Assembly: GCA_016935665.1 (NCBI GenBank)
Contig: JAFGQN010000043.1
Coordinates: 1-64,000, forward strand
DNA from: Deltaproteobacteria bacterium
Lineage (GTDB): Bacteria; Myxococcota_A; Polyangia; JAAYKL01
Reading direction: 5' to 3'
DNA: 64,000 nt
Under the pieces are notes generated by a model that was not told where the DNA came from, made no database searches, and saw nothing but the letters and a program-made list of their open reading frames with translations. Below are positions 36,184 to 44,734 of the stretch, one piece after another (position 1 is the first letter of the stretch; every line of letters begins with the position of its first letter). The translations under genes and the position numbers were made by a program.

Positions 36184-37248
36184 TTAGCAACGGTTGATGG
36201 CATTGAGGTCGGCGAAGGCCTGTTTGACGCGTGCCACCATGGACTCCTGACCTTTGCGCAGCCATACACGCGGGTCGTAGTATTTTTTATTGGGTTTGTC
36301 CTCGCCTTCGGGATTTCCCAACTGCCCCTGCAGGTAGGCTTCTTTTTCTTTATAGAAATTCAAAATACCACTCCATGCGGCCCACTGGGTATCTGTATCA
36401 ATGTTCATTTTGATAACACCATAAGAAATGGACTCTTTGATTTCTTCGGGAGAAGAACCGGAACCACCGTGGAATACAAAATTCAAGGGTTTTTCAGCAG
36501 TACCAAATTTCTTCGCAACATACTTTTGAGAATCGCGCAAAATGGTGGGCGTCAATTTAACATTGCCGGGTTTGTACACACCGTGCACATTGCCAAATGA
36601 TGCAGCGATGGTGAAATTGGGGCTGATGGCAATCAGTTTCTCGTACGCATAGGCCACATCTTCGGGTTGAGTGTACAGCTTGGATTCATCCACATCACTG
36701 TTGTCCACGCCGTCTTCCTCGCCGCCGGTAACACCGAGTTCGATTTCGAGGGTCATTCCGATTTTGCTCATGCGCTCCAGATACTTGCAGGAAATTTCAA
36801 TGTTTTCTTCGAGGGGTTCTTCCGACAAATCGAGCATGTGAGAACTGAACAATGGACGGCCCTCTTCCTTATACATTTTTTCACCCGCCTCAAGGAGGGC
36901 GTCAATCCAGGGAAGCAGCTTTTTAGCCGCGTGATCCGTGTGCAGAATAACCGGTACACCATACGCTTCGGCCATCATATGAACGTGTTTTGCGCCGGAA
37001 ATCGCCCCAAGCGCAGGCGCATTTACACCCTTCCCTGCATAGAAAGCGGCGCCACCATTGGAGAATTGGATGATAACGGGAGATTTTACTGCGGCGGCAG
37101 CTTCAAGTACACCATTTACAGAGTCTGTTCCCACCACGTTTACCGCAGGGAGTGCGAACTGGTTTTCTTTCGCAATTTTCAAAACTTTTGCTACATCATC
37201 ACCGAATAATACTCCGGGCTTCACTACGTCTAAAATTTTGGTCGACAT
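36184..37248 (-). CDS. fbaA: Class II fructose-bisphosphate aldolase, type A (FbaA-like)
   Basis: A 354-aa aldolase close in plan to E. coli FbaA (about 359 aa). It has LPAVNVVGTDSVN, IIQFSNGGAAFYAGKG, ILHTDHAAKK with the zinc-binding His, SHMLDLSEEPLEENI, TLEIELGVTGGEEDG, and FVFHGGSGSS near the nucleotide end of the active site. The start at 37248 is set by AAAGGA upstream; an in-frame ATG at 37293 lacks one. It is convergent with the type B aldolase at 34951-35961. Two aldolases of different subtypes suggest different conditions or directions of use. Confidence 0.93.
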   Translation of the reverse strand: MSTKILDVVKPGVLFGDDVAKVLKIAKENQFALPAVNVVGTDSVNGVLEAAAAVKSPVIIQFSNGGAAFYAGKGVNAPALGAISGAKHVHMMAEAYGVPVILHTDHAAKKLLPWIDALLEAGEKMYKEEGRPLFSSHMLDLSEEPLEENIEISCKYLERMSKIGMTLEIELGVTGGEEDGVDNSDVDESKLYTQPEDVAYAYEKLIAISPNFTIAASFGNVHGVYKPGNVKLTPTILRDSQKYVAKKFGTAEKPLNFVFHGGSGSSPEEIKESISYGVIKMNIDTDTQWAAWSGILNFYKEKEAYLQGQLGNPEGEDKPNKKYYDPRVWLRKGQESMVARVKQAFADLNAINRC

Positions 37249-37640
37249 GGTAATATCCTTTCCTGTCGCAAAAATGTTGTACAGCGAATTCATTGCTGAA
37301 TCACATTAAAAACCTGGCGACCACTATAACAAGCAATTGTCTTTAATCAACTCTCCTGTCGTGAAAAGCGAACCTGATACAGACGGTGACAAAAAAGGTA
37401 ACAAATACAAATGGTTCACCCATGACCAGCCTGTTGTCCCGGCCAATACCCTTTAACAATGACCATTTTTAAACAATGTTGGAAAAATTTATTTTTAAAC
37501 GAATTTATTTCGCTGCTGATAAAAAAATACACTTACGGAAGAATGCTATTATAATATATTTGATATAGTATTTCAAATGGTTGAAAGATTAAGTGATTCT
37601 TTCATCCGCCGTTACAAGAGTAGCGAGTCGAGAGGACGAT

Positions 37641-40600
37641 ATGGACGGCAAATCAACAGGCACAGAAAACCGCGGGTTGCATAGCGGTAAAACCATCGAT
37701 GGAGAATACAAAATCGGGGATCAACTGTGCCAGGATTCGCTTGGAGGACTCTATGAATGTACCAATGCGGAAAAAGATGACTTAATCATCAAACTGTTCA
37801 GTGGTGGCATAACCATCACAGCTACCAAAGAAAAATATCCCCTGCATCCCAATATACTGCTGCCTGTCGCCGTATCGGCCCCTGGCAAATTGCCTCGTTA
37901 TGCCGTGGTGGAGTCATTTGTAAAAACCACCCTGAGAGACTGGATGAAAATTCGGCTCCATTCCACCGCGGAAAATCTAATAGCGACCATGCTGCAACTG
38001 ACAAGCGCCATCCATGCAATTCACGAAACCGGACGCGCGCTGGGGAATCTTTGTCCTGAAATCGTGCTGATTGGCGAGGACTTCATGGGAAAACTGGAGG
38101 TATACCTTCTGGATGCCAACATTCAGTTTTCCGCTCGTGCGATGACGCAGCGACTTTACCAGCCACTGGAACAACTGAAAGCCCCAAAGCCCACCGTCGC
38201 CGGCGATATTTGGTCGGTTGGGGCCATGATGTACGAGGCCCTCTATAAACACAAGCCCTACAGTGGCAAAACCAAAGATGAACTCATTGCTCAGATTGAC
38301 AAGGAAACGCTGAAGTTTGCCACATTTGCCAGGGTCCCTTCGGCGTTCATCCGCATCATCCAAAAATGTCTGGCAAAGGATGTACAAAAGCGCTACGCCA
38401 GCATGCAGGAGCTGGGTGGAGATTTATTGCTCCTTCAGGAAAGAGCCGTAGATAAAAACGTCAGCAGTGAAGCAGCGCAAAAAGCGATTCACGATTCCAT
38501 CATACCGGCAGCGCGCATATCGGTTGCCCCCTCCCCCAAAGAGAAAAGCGCACGTTTTTCTCTGGCGTCGCTAAGTGCAGGCCATCTGTCTCAAACGCGC
38601 ATATCGGAGGTGCCCCCAAAAAAAGTTGCCTCCAGACGTTCGATTGCGAGTGCGTCCTCTTCGCGTACATCCAAGGCGCCTCAAAAGAGTCCTTCTTCTG
38701 CGACGAGATCCATGCTCACATGGGAAGGATCGATCATCCCCAAAACGGAGCCGCAGGCGTCGGACAAAAAAGAGGATGCGACAGGAAAAAAAGTCGACGT
38801 CCGTCCAAAGACAGACACTCAGAAAACATCCGAGGACAAGCCACGCAAAAGCAAAATTCCCAAAAGAAAAGCGACTATCGCTTTTGCCAAAGATCCCTTT
38901 GGCACAGAAGAGCCTTCAACCGCATTGCTCAACGATCCGTGGCAACAGGCGCGCAATGAGGCGATTCAAAAAAAGAAACCGGAAAAAAAAACAACGCAGG
39001 CATCTGGGACAGCTCCCAAAAAAGAAACTACGACAGCAAAAAAGGAACCGCAAACAGTATCCGCCCAAATAACTGAAACGCGCGGTTCGCTTGACGACAA
39101 ACCCCAAAACGATATTCCAATAAAATCGATTCAGAAAAAGACGCAGAAAAAAACACCGGCCACCGCGGGCAAACAGAACGGATTGCTGGAAAAAAAATCG
39201 TCGCCAGACGCCAAGGGCCAACCGGAAAAAGACAAGCCGGCGATAGCACCGGAGGAAAAGAAACCCACGCAAAAGAAAAGCACGGTGCTGTGGGGACAGG
39301 CGGTAGCGCCTATAGATATCACACCGAAAGCGGATAAGGCAGGGCAGAAAAACCGTGAACGCACGGGGACTATTCAAGCGAAACGCCCAACCTTGAAAAA
39401 ACCGGCTGCATCGCTCAAAGACGAAAAGCCGCAAGTGGATATCGCTGCACCGACGCAACAGACGGCAGGCATTGATACCAGTGCTCTGGAAACACCGACG
39501 GAGCAGGCAAAGCGCCCACGTTCAGGGCGTCCCCGATCGCAGACGATGCTGGGAATGCCCGCGATACAGTATCCAACTCCCGACGTTGTATCTGACAAAA
39601 TGGTGACCACTGATGCCAGCGGTTCTCGCCCGGATACGGGTGCATTGGAAATACCGGATTCCGACTGGACCGATGATATGGAAGAAGAAAAAACCCTTCC
39701 AGTCAGTCCACAGGCGCTGACAGATGCCATGAGAGCTCAGGCCCAGTGGTTGCTGAATCGGGACGACAACACTGCAAACAGCGATATTTCATCACCGGCG
39801 TCACATAGCAACCGGGACGCTCTTGGCGACAAGTTGTTTGATGACATTTCCATGGCGGATTTCAGATTGCCAGTGGACCCAACGATGCAGCCACGGCTAC
39901 CCGGAACGTTTCGGGATGAAGCGCCCGTGGATTCGCATCGGCCAACACCTGTGGTGTCTCCCCCCGCAGATGGTGGCGAAAATATGGAGACGAGCGCCCC
40001 CAATATTCCCAGACCGAGGGCGGGTATACAGCTGAAAATGGCTGCCATGGCGCGACGAATGGCACAGATTTTTGCACTGGTTGCAATCTTTGTGGGACGT
40101 ACCGGGAAAACGGCGGGTACGCGCGTCGCAACTCTCTGGAAAGGAAAAATTGCATCCGGCCATATCCGAAAAAAAATCAGCGTTGGAGTGACGGCATCCT
40201 GGCACCGTTTTAATTCACTGGAACGGAAGAAAAAAATAATCGCACTGAGTGTGCTGGCGATGGTCCTTTTACTTTCGGCAATCGGCATCGCGCTGGGCAT
40301 CAGCGCCAGCGGCGATAATCGTTCACAGTCAGATTTGGAAAAATCCGTCGCAGGAGGAAGTGAATCTTTATCCGATCCAAAACTCTTCGACGGCGAACAA
40401 CAATCCGGTGGGGATGTCAACCAGGCTACAGGCGACAGTGTCGAAAAAAAATCAACGCGCGATTTGAAGAAAAAGCGGCGGATGAAAAAGGCTGAAAAGA
40501 GACGGAAAAAGGCCAGACGGCAATCGATTATTTCGAAGGCTGAGTCTCATGAAACCGGCACATCCGGGGCATCGGCGCGGGATGAAAAAAAACGGGCAGA

Positions 40601-40955
40601 GCGAAAGTATAAAAGGCGGGCGTCACTTCGAAAAAGTGAAGTGTCCGGCGAAGACATTTCCGATCCCAAATACAACGCCGGGATTCGACGGGGAACAAAC
40701 GCTGTCGATGAAGAGGCGCCCCCTAAGAAACCAGAGACAACCGCCAAAAAGGCGGCCCCAAAAAAGGAGACTGAAACTCAAGGCAAAACAATCGATAACA
40801 AGGCCCCCAAAAAGACCAAACCGGTTGTGAAGAAGGCGTCAAAAACGGAGAAACCCAAAGCGGGTCAAAAAAGCAACACAGGTGCCCCAAAGAAGAAGTC
40901 GAAAGAAAAGAAACCGAAAAGCGGTGACTGGGCGACAAATCCATTTGGAGGTTAA
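37641..40955 (+). CDS. Large membrane-anchored Ser/Thr pseudokinase
   Basis: A 1104-aa protein. Residues about 20-285 have a eukaryotic-type kinase fold with Lys51 of the VAIK motif (LIIKLF) and the APE-like region (LYQPLEQL), plus the DIWSVGAMMYEAL helix. The catalytic loop HRDLKPEN reads LGNLCPEI, and DFG reads DAN. A Lys/Pro/Thr-rich disordered region of about 500 residues follows, then one membrane helix (IIALSVLAMVLLLSAIGIALG, around residue 870) and a very Lys-rich C-terminal tail outside. It lies 7 bp before the TPR membrane gene. The ATG at 37641 follows AGAGGA; a GTG at 37593 is less likely. Confidence 0.82.
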   Translation: MDGKSTGTENRGLHSGKTIDGEYKIGDQLCQDSLGGLYECTNAEKDDLIIKLFSGGITITATKEKYPLHPNILLPVAVSAPGKLPRYAVVESFVKTTLRDWMKIRLHSTAENLIATMLQLTSAIHAIHETGRALGNLCPEIVLIGEDFMGKLEVYLLDANIQFSARAMTQRLYQPLEQLKAPKPTVAGDIWSVGAMMYEALYKHKPYSGKTKDELIAQIDKETLKFATFARVPSAFIRIIQKCLAKDVQKRYASMQELGGDLLLLQERAVDKNVSSEAAQKAIHDSIIPAARISVAPSPKEKSARFSLASLSAGHLSQTRISEVPPKKVASRRSIASASSSRTSKAPQKSPSSATRSMLTWEGSIIPKTEPQASDKKEDATGKKVDVRPKTDTQKTSEDKPRKSKIPKRKATIAFAKDPFGTEEPSTALLNDPWQQARNEAIQKKKPEKKTTQASGTAPKKETTTAKKEPQTVSAQITETRGSLDDKPQNDIPIKSIQKKTQKKTPATAGKQNGLLEKKSSPDAKGQPEKDKPAIAPEEKKPTQKKSTVLWGQAVAPIDITPKADKAGQKNRERTGTIQAKRPTLKKPAASLKDEKPQVDIAAPTQQTAGIDTSALETPTEQAKRPRSGRPRSQTMLGMPAIQYPTPDVVSDKMVTTDASGSRPDTGALEIPDSDWTDDMEEEKTLPVSPQALTDAMRAQAQWLLNRDDNTANSDISSPASHSNRDALGDKLFDDISMADFRLPVDPTMQPRLPGTFRDEAPVDSHRPTPVVSPPADGGENMETSAPNIPRPRAGIQLKMAAMARRMAQIFALVAIFVGRTGKTAGTRVATLWKGKIASGHIRKKISVGVTASWHRFNSLERKKKIIALSVLAMVLLLSAIGIALGISASGDNRSQSDLEKSVAGGSESLSDPKLFDGEQQSGGDVNQATGDSVEKKSTRDLKKKRRMKKAEKRRKKARRQSIISKAESHETGTSGASARDEKKRAERKYKRRASLRKSEVSGEDISDPKYNAGIRRGTNAVDEEAPPKKPETTAKKAAPKKETETQGKTIDNKAPKKTKPVVKKASKTEKPKAGQKSNTGAPKKKSKEKKPKSGDWATNPFGG

Positions 40956-40962
40956 TCAGCTT

Positions 40963-41832
40963 ATGCGAATTATCATTGTTGGATTGACGATATTTCTCAT
41001 CAGTGCAACGGCACTGGGAGGACCCAAAAAATTCAAATGTCCAGCTGTTCCCGGCCAGGAATCACTGGCAGTGAAGAAGGCGGGCAAATATTTTGCAGCG
41101 GGCCAGAAGATGGCAGTTCAGGGATTTTATAAAAAATCACTGGAAAGATATTTGTGCTCGCTAAAAATGAAAGAGCATCCCAACACGATGTTCAACATCG
41201 CTCAGGTTGCCAAATTGATTGACAACAAGAAACCGGCGTTGCACCTGTTGAAAAAATTCCGCGAAAATCACCCTGAACATCCATCGGCAAATGAAATAGA
41301 CCAACTCATCGCCAAGATGGAAAAGGGTGAATACGACACGATTAACGCTGATGATCCCCCCGAAGAGTCCCTGCCAAACGAGTTCGAAGACGCAATGGTC
41401 GCAACGACAGAACCGGAAGCGGCCCCCCCAACAGAGGCGAGTGAACCCGAACCATCGATTGCCAAAGGCAATAGCGCGCCAACTGAACAGCAGGTGAAGA
41501 AACGCCGTATCACGGGAATTCTGCTGATTGTGGGAGGGACAGTGTTTACGGGAATGGGCATCGGTTTCGCCATCGGTGCGTCGTTGGCAAAAGACAACGC
41601 ACTGTCGGCGGACGCATACAATGACTACGAACGCTACGACAAACAGCGACAGGGATTCGCTGCACTTTCGGTGACGTCATTTGTGCTTGGTGCAGCAGGC
41701 CTGACAACGGGCCTTATCTTTCTTATTCGTTCCCGAAAACACAACCAATCCTCGAATCAGTTGTCGCCTTCGACATCGTCAGCAAAAGTTCGATTTCAAC
41801 CTGGCGTGTCCGGCGTGTCCGTCACATTTTAA
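40963..41832 (+). CDS. Exported TPR-like protein with C-terminal membrane helices
   Basis: A 289-aa protein with a signal peptide (about 1-22), a TPR-like helical region (AVQGFYKKSLERYLCSLKMKEHPNTMFNIAQVAKL, ALHLLKKFRENHP), an acidic Pro/Glu linker, and two C-terminal membrane helices (ITGILLIVGGTVFTGMGIGFAIG and FAALSVTSFVLGAAGLTTGLIFLI). GGAGG stands ten bases before the ATG and overlaps the stop region of the pseudokinase gene; the 7-bp gap makes an operon near certain. It may be the envelope partner of the pseudokinase. Confidence 0.75.
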   Translation: MRIIIVGLTIFLISATALGGPKKFKCPAVPGQESLAVKKAGKYFAAGQKMAVQGFYKKSLERYLCSLKMKEHPNTMFNIAQVAKLIDNKKPALHLLKKFRENHPEHPSANEIDQLIAKMEKGEYDTINADDPPEESLPNEFEDAMVATTEPEAAPPTEASEPEPSIAKGNSAPTEQQVKKRRITGILLIVGGTVFTGMGIGFAIGASLAKDNALSADAYNDYERYDKQRQGFAALSVTSFVLGAAGLTTGLIFLIRSRKHNQSSNQLSPSTSSAKVRFQPGVSGVSVTF

Positions 41833-41857
41833 TGCCGGCCTGGTTTCACCAATGCAC

Positions 41858-42451
41858 TTAATCTGAAAATGGATTGTCTTTCATGGCCTTCTTGCCTTTC
41901 GGTTCCAGCACCGCATCACAATCTGTCAAATGGGACATCAGGTCTGCGGTTTCATCCAGCGAGAAGTTCTGTTGCATAAACAGATTATTCACGTAATTCT
42001 TCTGAAGGTTTAAAAGCTCGGAAAGGCATTTCGCGGCATCCTGATATTGCAAAGGCGCAAGGTACTGCATGTCGTTGTACTTGCACAATTGAGCGAACCG
42101 CGCCTTCCACTCCGTTGAAAACTGATTGAGTTGTGTGGTCAATCGCTCGGCATCTGCTGCTACAATTTTTCCTTCGTAAACCTGTACAGCCAGATTGAGT
42201 CGCGCCTGAATTGAATACGACCAAATGCTGTTGGCGGCATCTTCATGTTGCGAACAACCGGCGAAGTCGGCGCTGCTCAAATCCATCCCATGCTTCACCA
42301 CCTCGGGAACCGGCACTTCAGTATCTTCAGGCTCCGGTGGTGGCGGCGCGGGCGGGGGCGCGGCGGGGGGGGGCGCGGGATGACAACCGCCACCAATAAA
42401 TATTGCAATGGACATCACAACCCAGGTAAAAAAAACACATGTTTTCCGCAT
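41858..42451 (-). CDS. Lipoprotein with proline-rich N-terminus, function unknown
   Basis: A 197-aa lipoprotein (lipobox IGGGC) followed by a Pro/Ala-rich stretch (about 24-50), then a helical domain with four spaced cysteines (FAGCSQHEDAAN, QLCKYNDM, AKCLSELLN, TDCDAVLEP). I do not recognise a family. It converges on the TPR gene (25 bp between stops). The ribosome-binding site is weak. The 154 bp between its start and the next gene must hold promoters for both divergent genes. Confidence 0.65.
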   Translation of the reverse strand: MRKTCVFFTWVVMSIAIFIGGGCHPAPPPAAPPPAPPPPEPEDTEVPVPEVVKHGMDLSSADFAGCSQHEDAANSIWSYSIQARLNLAVQVYEGKIVAADAERLTTQLNQFSTEWKARFAQLCKYNDMQYLAPLQYQDAAKCLSELLNLQKNYVNNLFMQQNFSLDETADLMSHLTDCDAVLEPKGKKAMKDNPFSD

Positions 42452-42605
42452 ACATCGTTAAGATAGCTGAAAAGCAATCGAACTGCAAAAAGAAGCCTGT
42501 TTTGCCTGATTTATTCTCTCATCACTTGCAACGAACGCTTCTCTATCCATAGTAATTATATTCGACAGTTTCCACAAAACGCTGGAACGCTCTCAGGGGG
42601 ATAAT

Positions 42606-42932
42606 ATGAAAAACGACCTGTTCATCATCGGTGCACTGGCTTTTCTTTGCGGCTGCAGCCTTTCCAAACCGGAGGGACAGTTCGAATGCAACAGTGCGGC
42701 GGAATGTCCAGCCAACTGGATCTGCCATACAGACCACCTCTGCTACTCATCCCAGGAGGCAATCGACGCGGCATACAGCACCGACGCCACAGAAAACGAC
42801 AGCGCCACAAGCGACTCTGACGGCACCGAAACGGAGACGGCGGACTCATCATCCTCCACTGACACAGAAACAGACAGTCAATCCGATACAACAGCCACTG
42901 ACTCGGACAGTGATACCACCACCGATACATGA
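42606..42932 (+). CDS. Small tethered lipoprotein with a short cysteine motif
   Basis: A 108-aa lipoprotein (lipobox LCGC, Cys17) with one short four-cysteine motif (FECNSAAECPANWICHTDHLC, about 27-47), then a low-complexity Asp/Thr/Ser/Glu tail that runs to the C-terminus with no further domain. The tail resembles the tethers of the other lipoproteins in this window. AGGGGG precedes the ATG. It may be a surface spacer, or a gene that has lost its C-terminal domain; no domain remnant is seen downstream. Confidence 0.7.
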   Translation: MKNDLFIIGALAFLCGCSLSKPEGQFECNSAAECPANWICHTDHLCYSSQEAIDAAYSTDATENDSATSDSDGTETETADSSSSTDTETDSQSDTTATDSDSDTTTDT

Positions 42933-42970
42933 AGAATCCAAACGTATCCCGGATTAAAGTATTGCAGAAA

Positions 42971-43699
42971 TTAAAACCGACTGCCAAATGAGATGGCCAC
43001 AGAAGGATTTCCATTATCGTCCATCCAGAATTGTGGCGATAAACCAGCGGGGGCACTATTTTCAGAGTCAGAGGCTTTAAGCAATGCCAGATCATCGAGC
43101 TTCATTTTGGAACGGATAATAATTCCCCCACCCGCTGCCAGCAGTAGCCCCCCGGCCAGATAGTATGGCCAGATTCGAATTCCAGCCATGTCGGCATCCC
43201 GCTGTTTTCGGACAGTTTGATAAATAGCATTGCTCAGCAGCACGGTGGAGAGCGTGGCCAGATATGACCCAAAAATAAGAATCTTTCTGGTGGATTTTTG
43301 CTTGTCGCGCACAAATTCAGATTTCTGAGCGTCCAGGTCGACATTGGCGGGATTCGCATCATATGCATCCATAAATGACGTTGCAGCGTCCCGCTCTTTT
43401 TTACCAAATCCCACACTTCCAAACCCATGCAGCGAGGCGCCAAGCGTGGCCATGGCAAATACAGCACTCAGTGCCGTATACTTTTGGGGATTGTCCACCG
43501 CTTTGGAAATCATTAGAGATGTGGGCCAGATAGATATCAATCCCAGGGCGGCAAGGCCAGCACCGCGTCGCATTTTTCCCGTGGCCAGTGAATGCTGCTC
43601 CTGCCAGTAGTCCCTGCTGAATGCGGGGTACGTCTCCGTTGCCGACAATGTTGCCGGAAAAAGCAGCATGAAAACCAAACCAATGACTATTAACTTCAT
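42971..43699 (-). CDS. Membrane protein with signal peptide and about four helices, unknown
   Basis: A 242-aa protein: N-terminal signal or anchor (about 1-20), then hydrophobic segments near 46-65, 75-95, 140-160 and 175-195, and a hydrophilic C-terminus ending in Phe (SVAISFGSRF). I do not recognise a family; its helix pattern is close to that of the small TPR-linked proteins found beside myxobacterial kinases. GAGGAG is six bases before the ATG. It lies 177 bp downstream of the cytochrome gene on the same strand, so co-transcription is possible but not shown. Confidence 0.62.
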   Translation of the reverse strand: MKLIVIGLVFMLLFPATLSATETYPAFSRDYWQEQHSLATGKMRRGAGLAALGLISIWPTSLMISKAVDNPQKYTALSAVFAMATLGASLHGFGSVGFGKKERDAATSFMDAYDANPANVDLDAQKSEFVRDKQKSTRKILIFGSYLATLSTVLLSNAIYQTVRKQRDADMAGIRIWPYYLAGGLLLAAGGGIIIRSKMKLDDLALLKASDSENSAPAGLSPQFWMDDNGNPSVAISFGSRF

Positions 43700-43876
43700 A
43701 TAAACTCCTCGTTGTCCAAAATAGTCACGAGGTGGGCCGATGCAATGGGAATCCCAACATTATCCACATTCAACAAACTGGCTCAATGGGTTCACTACCG
43801 CCCCATCTCTCACCAGCGCCGTCCTCGACAATTCACAATTGGAGTACGCCGGAACACACAAATTCATGGGCGGCAT

Positions 43877-44734
43877 CTAACGGCAGCGCTTCTCCACGTC
43901 GTCGTGGTGACATTTGGCACAGGCACGCTTGTTTTTCTTCACCAGCGGTTTGCATCGGCGCGAGAACCCAACGGGGTGTGGATTAATAACCGAATGACAG
44001 GTGGTGCAGGAACTTTCGGAGTGACACGACGCGCACGCGCTAATGTTGCTGCGAGCCCGACGACATATTTTTTTGGGGGAGGCGTTGCCATGATATTTGG
44101 ATGGTTTGGATTGTCTGCGGCTGGTTGGGGCATCCGGGGCAACCCCTGTGCGCCGATGACAGGAGAGACAGAATTGCTGTTGTCTGTGGCAGCCTGTGCA
44201 GCGCGGGTTGTCGATACTGGACTGATTGCCATGGGTGTTCACCCAATCGGCGGGATGAATCTTTTTGGGACGCATCCTTCCGGTATGGCAACTGCTGCAC
44301 TCGGTTTCACGATGGCAATTGGCGCAGAATTTTGAATCCGAACCGGCCACCGTCGCGTGATTGCCTGCCCAGTCGATGCCGTGGGTAGGCCCTTTCAACC
44401 ATGCCGGCGGAATCAATACCCTCTCGCCCAAATGCGTTTTCATCCGACCATCGGGATGGACCAGGTGACAGGTGCGGCAGGTGTCAATTTTGCGTTTCGC
44501 TTTCTGATGACAGCCAAAACACTGCCGCATGGAGATGTTTTCCAGATTTCCTTTATCATCTCCCGGATGACAGGATTCACAGGGCTGTGTTTGATGGGCG
44601 CTGTGTGAAAATCGAATTTTCAATCCACCCACGTTTTTGGCCACCGGGGTGCCAGTTACCATCGACGTTAGCAGGAATGCGATGAGCATCCCCAAACAAC
44701 CTGTTATCCGTTTTTGCCTGCCCGTCATCGCCAT
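43877..44734 (-). CDS. Periplasmic ten-heme cytochrome c
   Basis: A 285-aa exported protein with an N-terminal signal segment and ten CxxCH heme-binding motifs (CESCH, CFGCH, CRTCH, CANCH, CSSCH, CTGCH, CLSCH, CASCH, CTTCH, CAKCH). Ten hemes in about 250 residues give a chain of closely spaced redox sites, like the MtrA-type cytochromes that plug outer-membrane barrels. It follows the barrel gene with an overlap at the stop (start at 44734, or at 44728 with an ATGA overlap), so the two are coupled. A role in electron transfer across the outer membrane is inferred. Confidence 0.9.
   Translation of the reverse strand: MAMTGRQKRITGCLGMLIAFLLTSMVTGTPVAKNVGGLKIRFSHSAHQTQPCESCHPGDDKGNLENISMRQCFGCHQKAKRKIDTCRTCHLVHPDGRMKTHLGERVLIPPAWLKGPTHGIDWAGNHATVAGSDSKFCANCHRETECSSCHTGRMRPKKIHPADWVNTHGNQSSIDNPRCTGCHRQQQFCLSCHRRTGVAPDAPTSRRQSKPSKYHGNASPKKICRRARSNISACASCHSESSCTTCHSVINPHPVGFSRRCKPLVKKNKRACAKCHHDDVEKRCR

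Noticed and set aside
43712-44335. Plus-strand frame opposite the cytochrome gene
   Set aside because: The ten CxxCH motifs on the other strand are decisive; this frame is a shadow.
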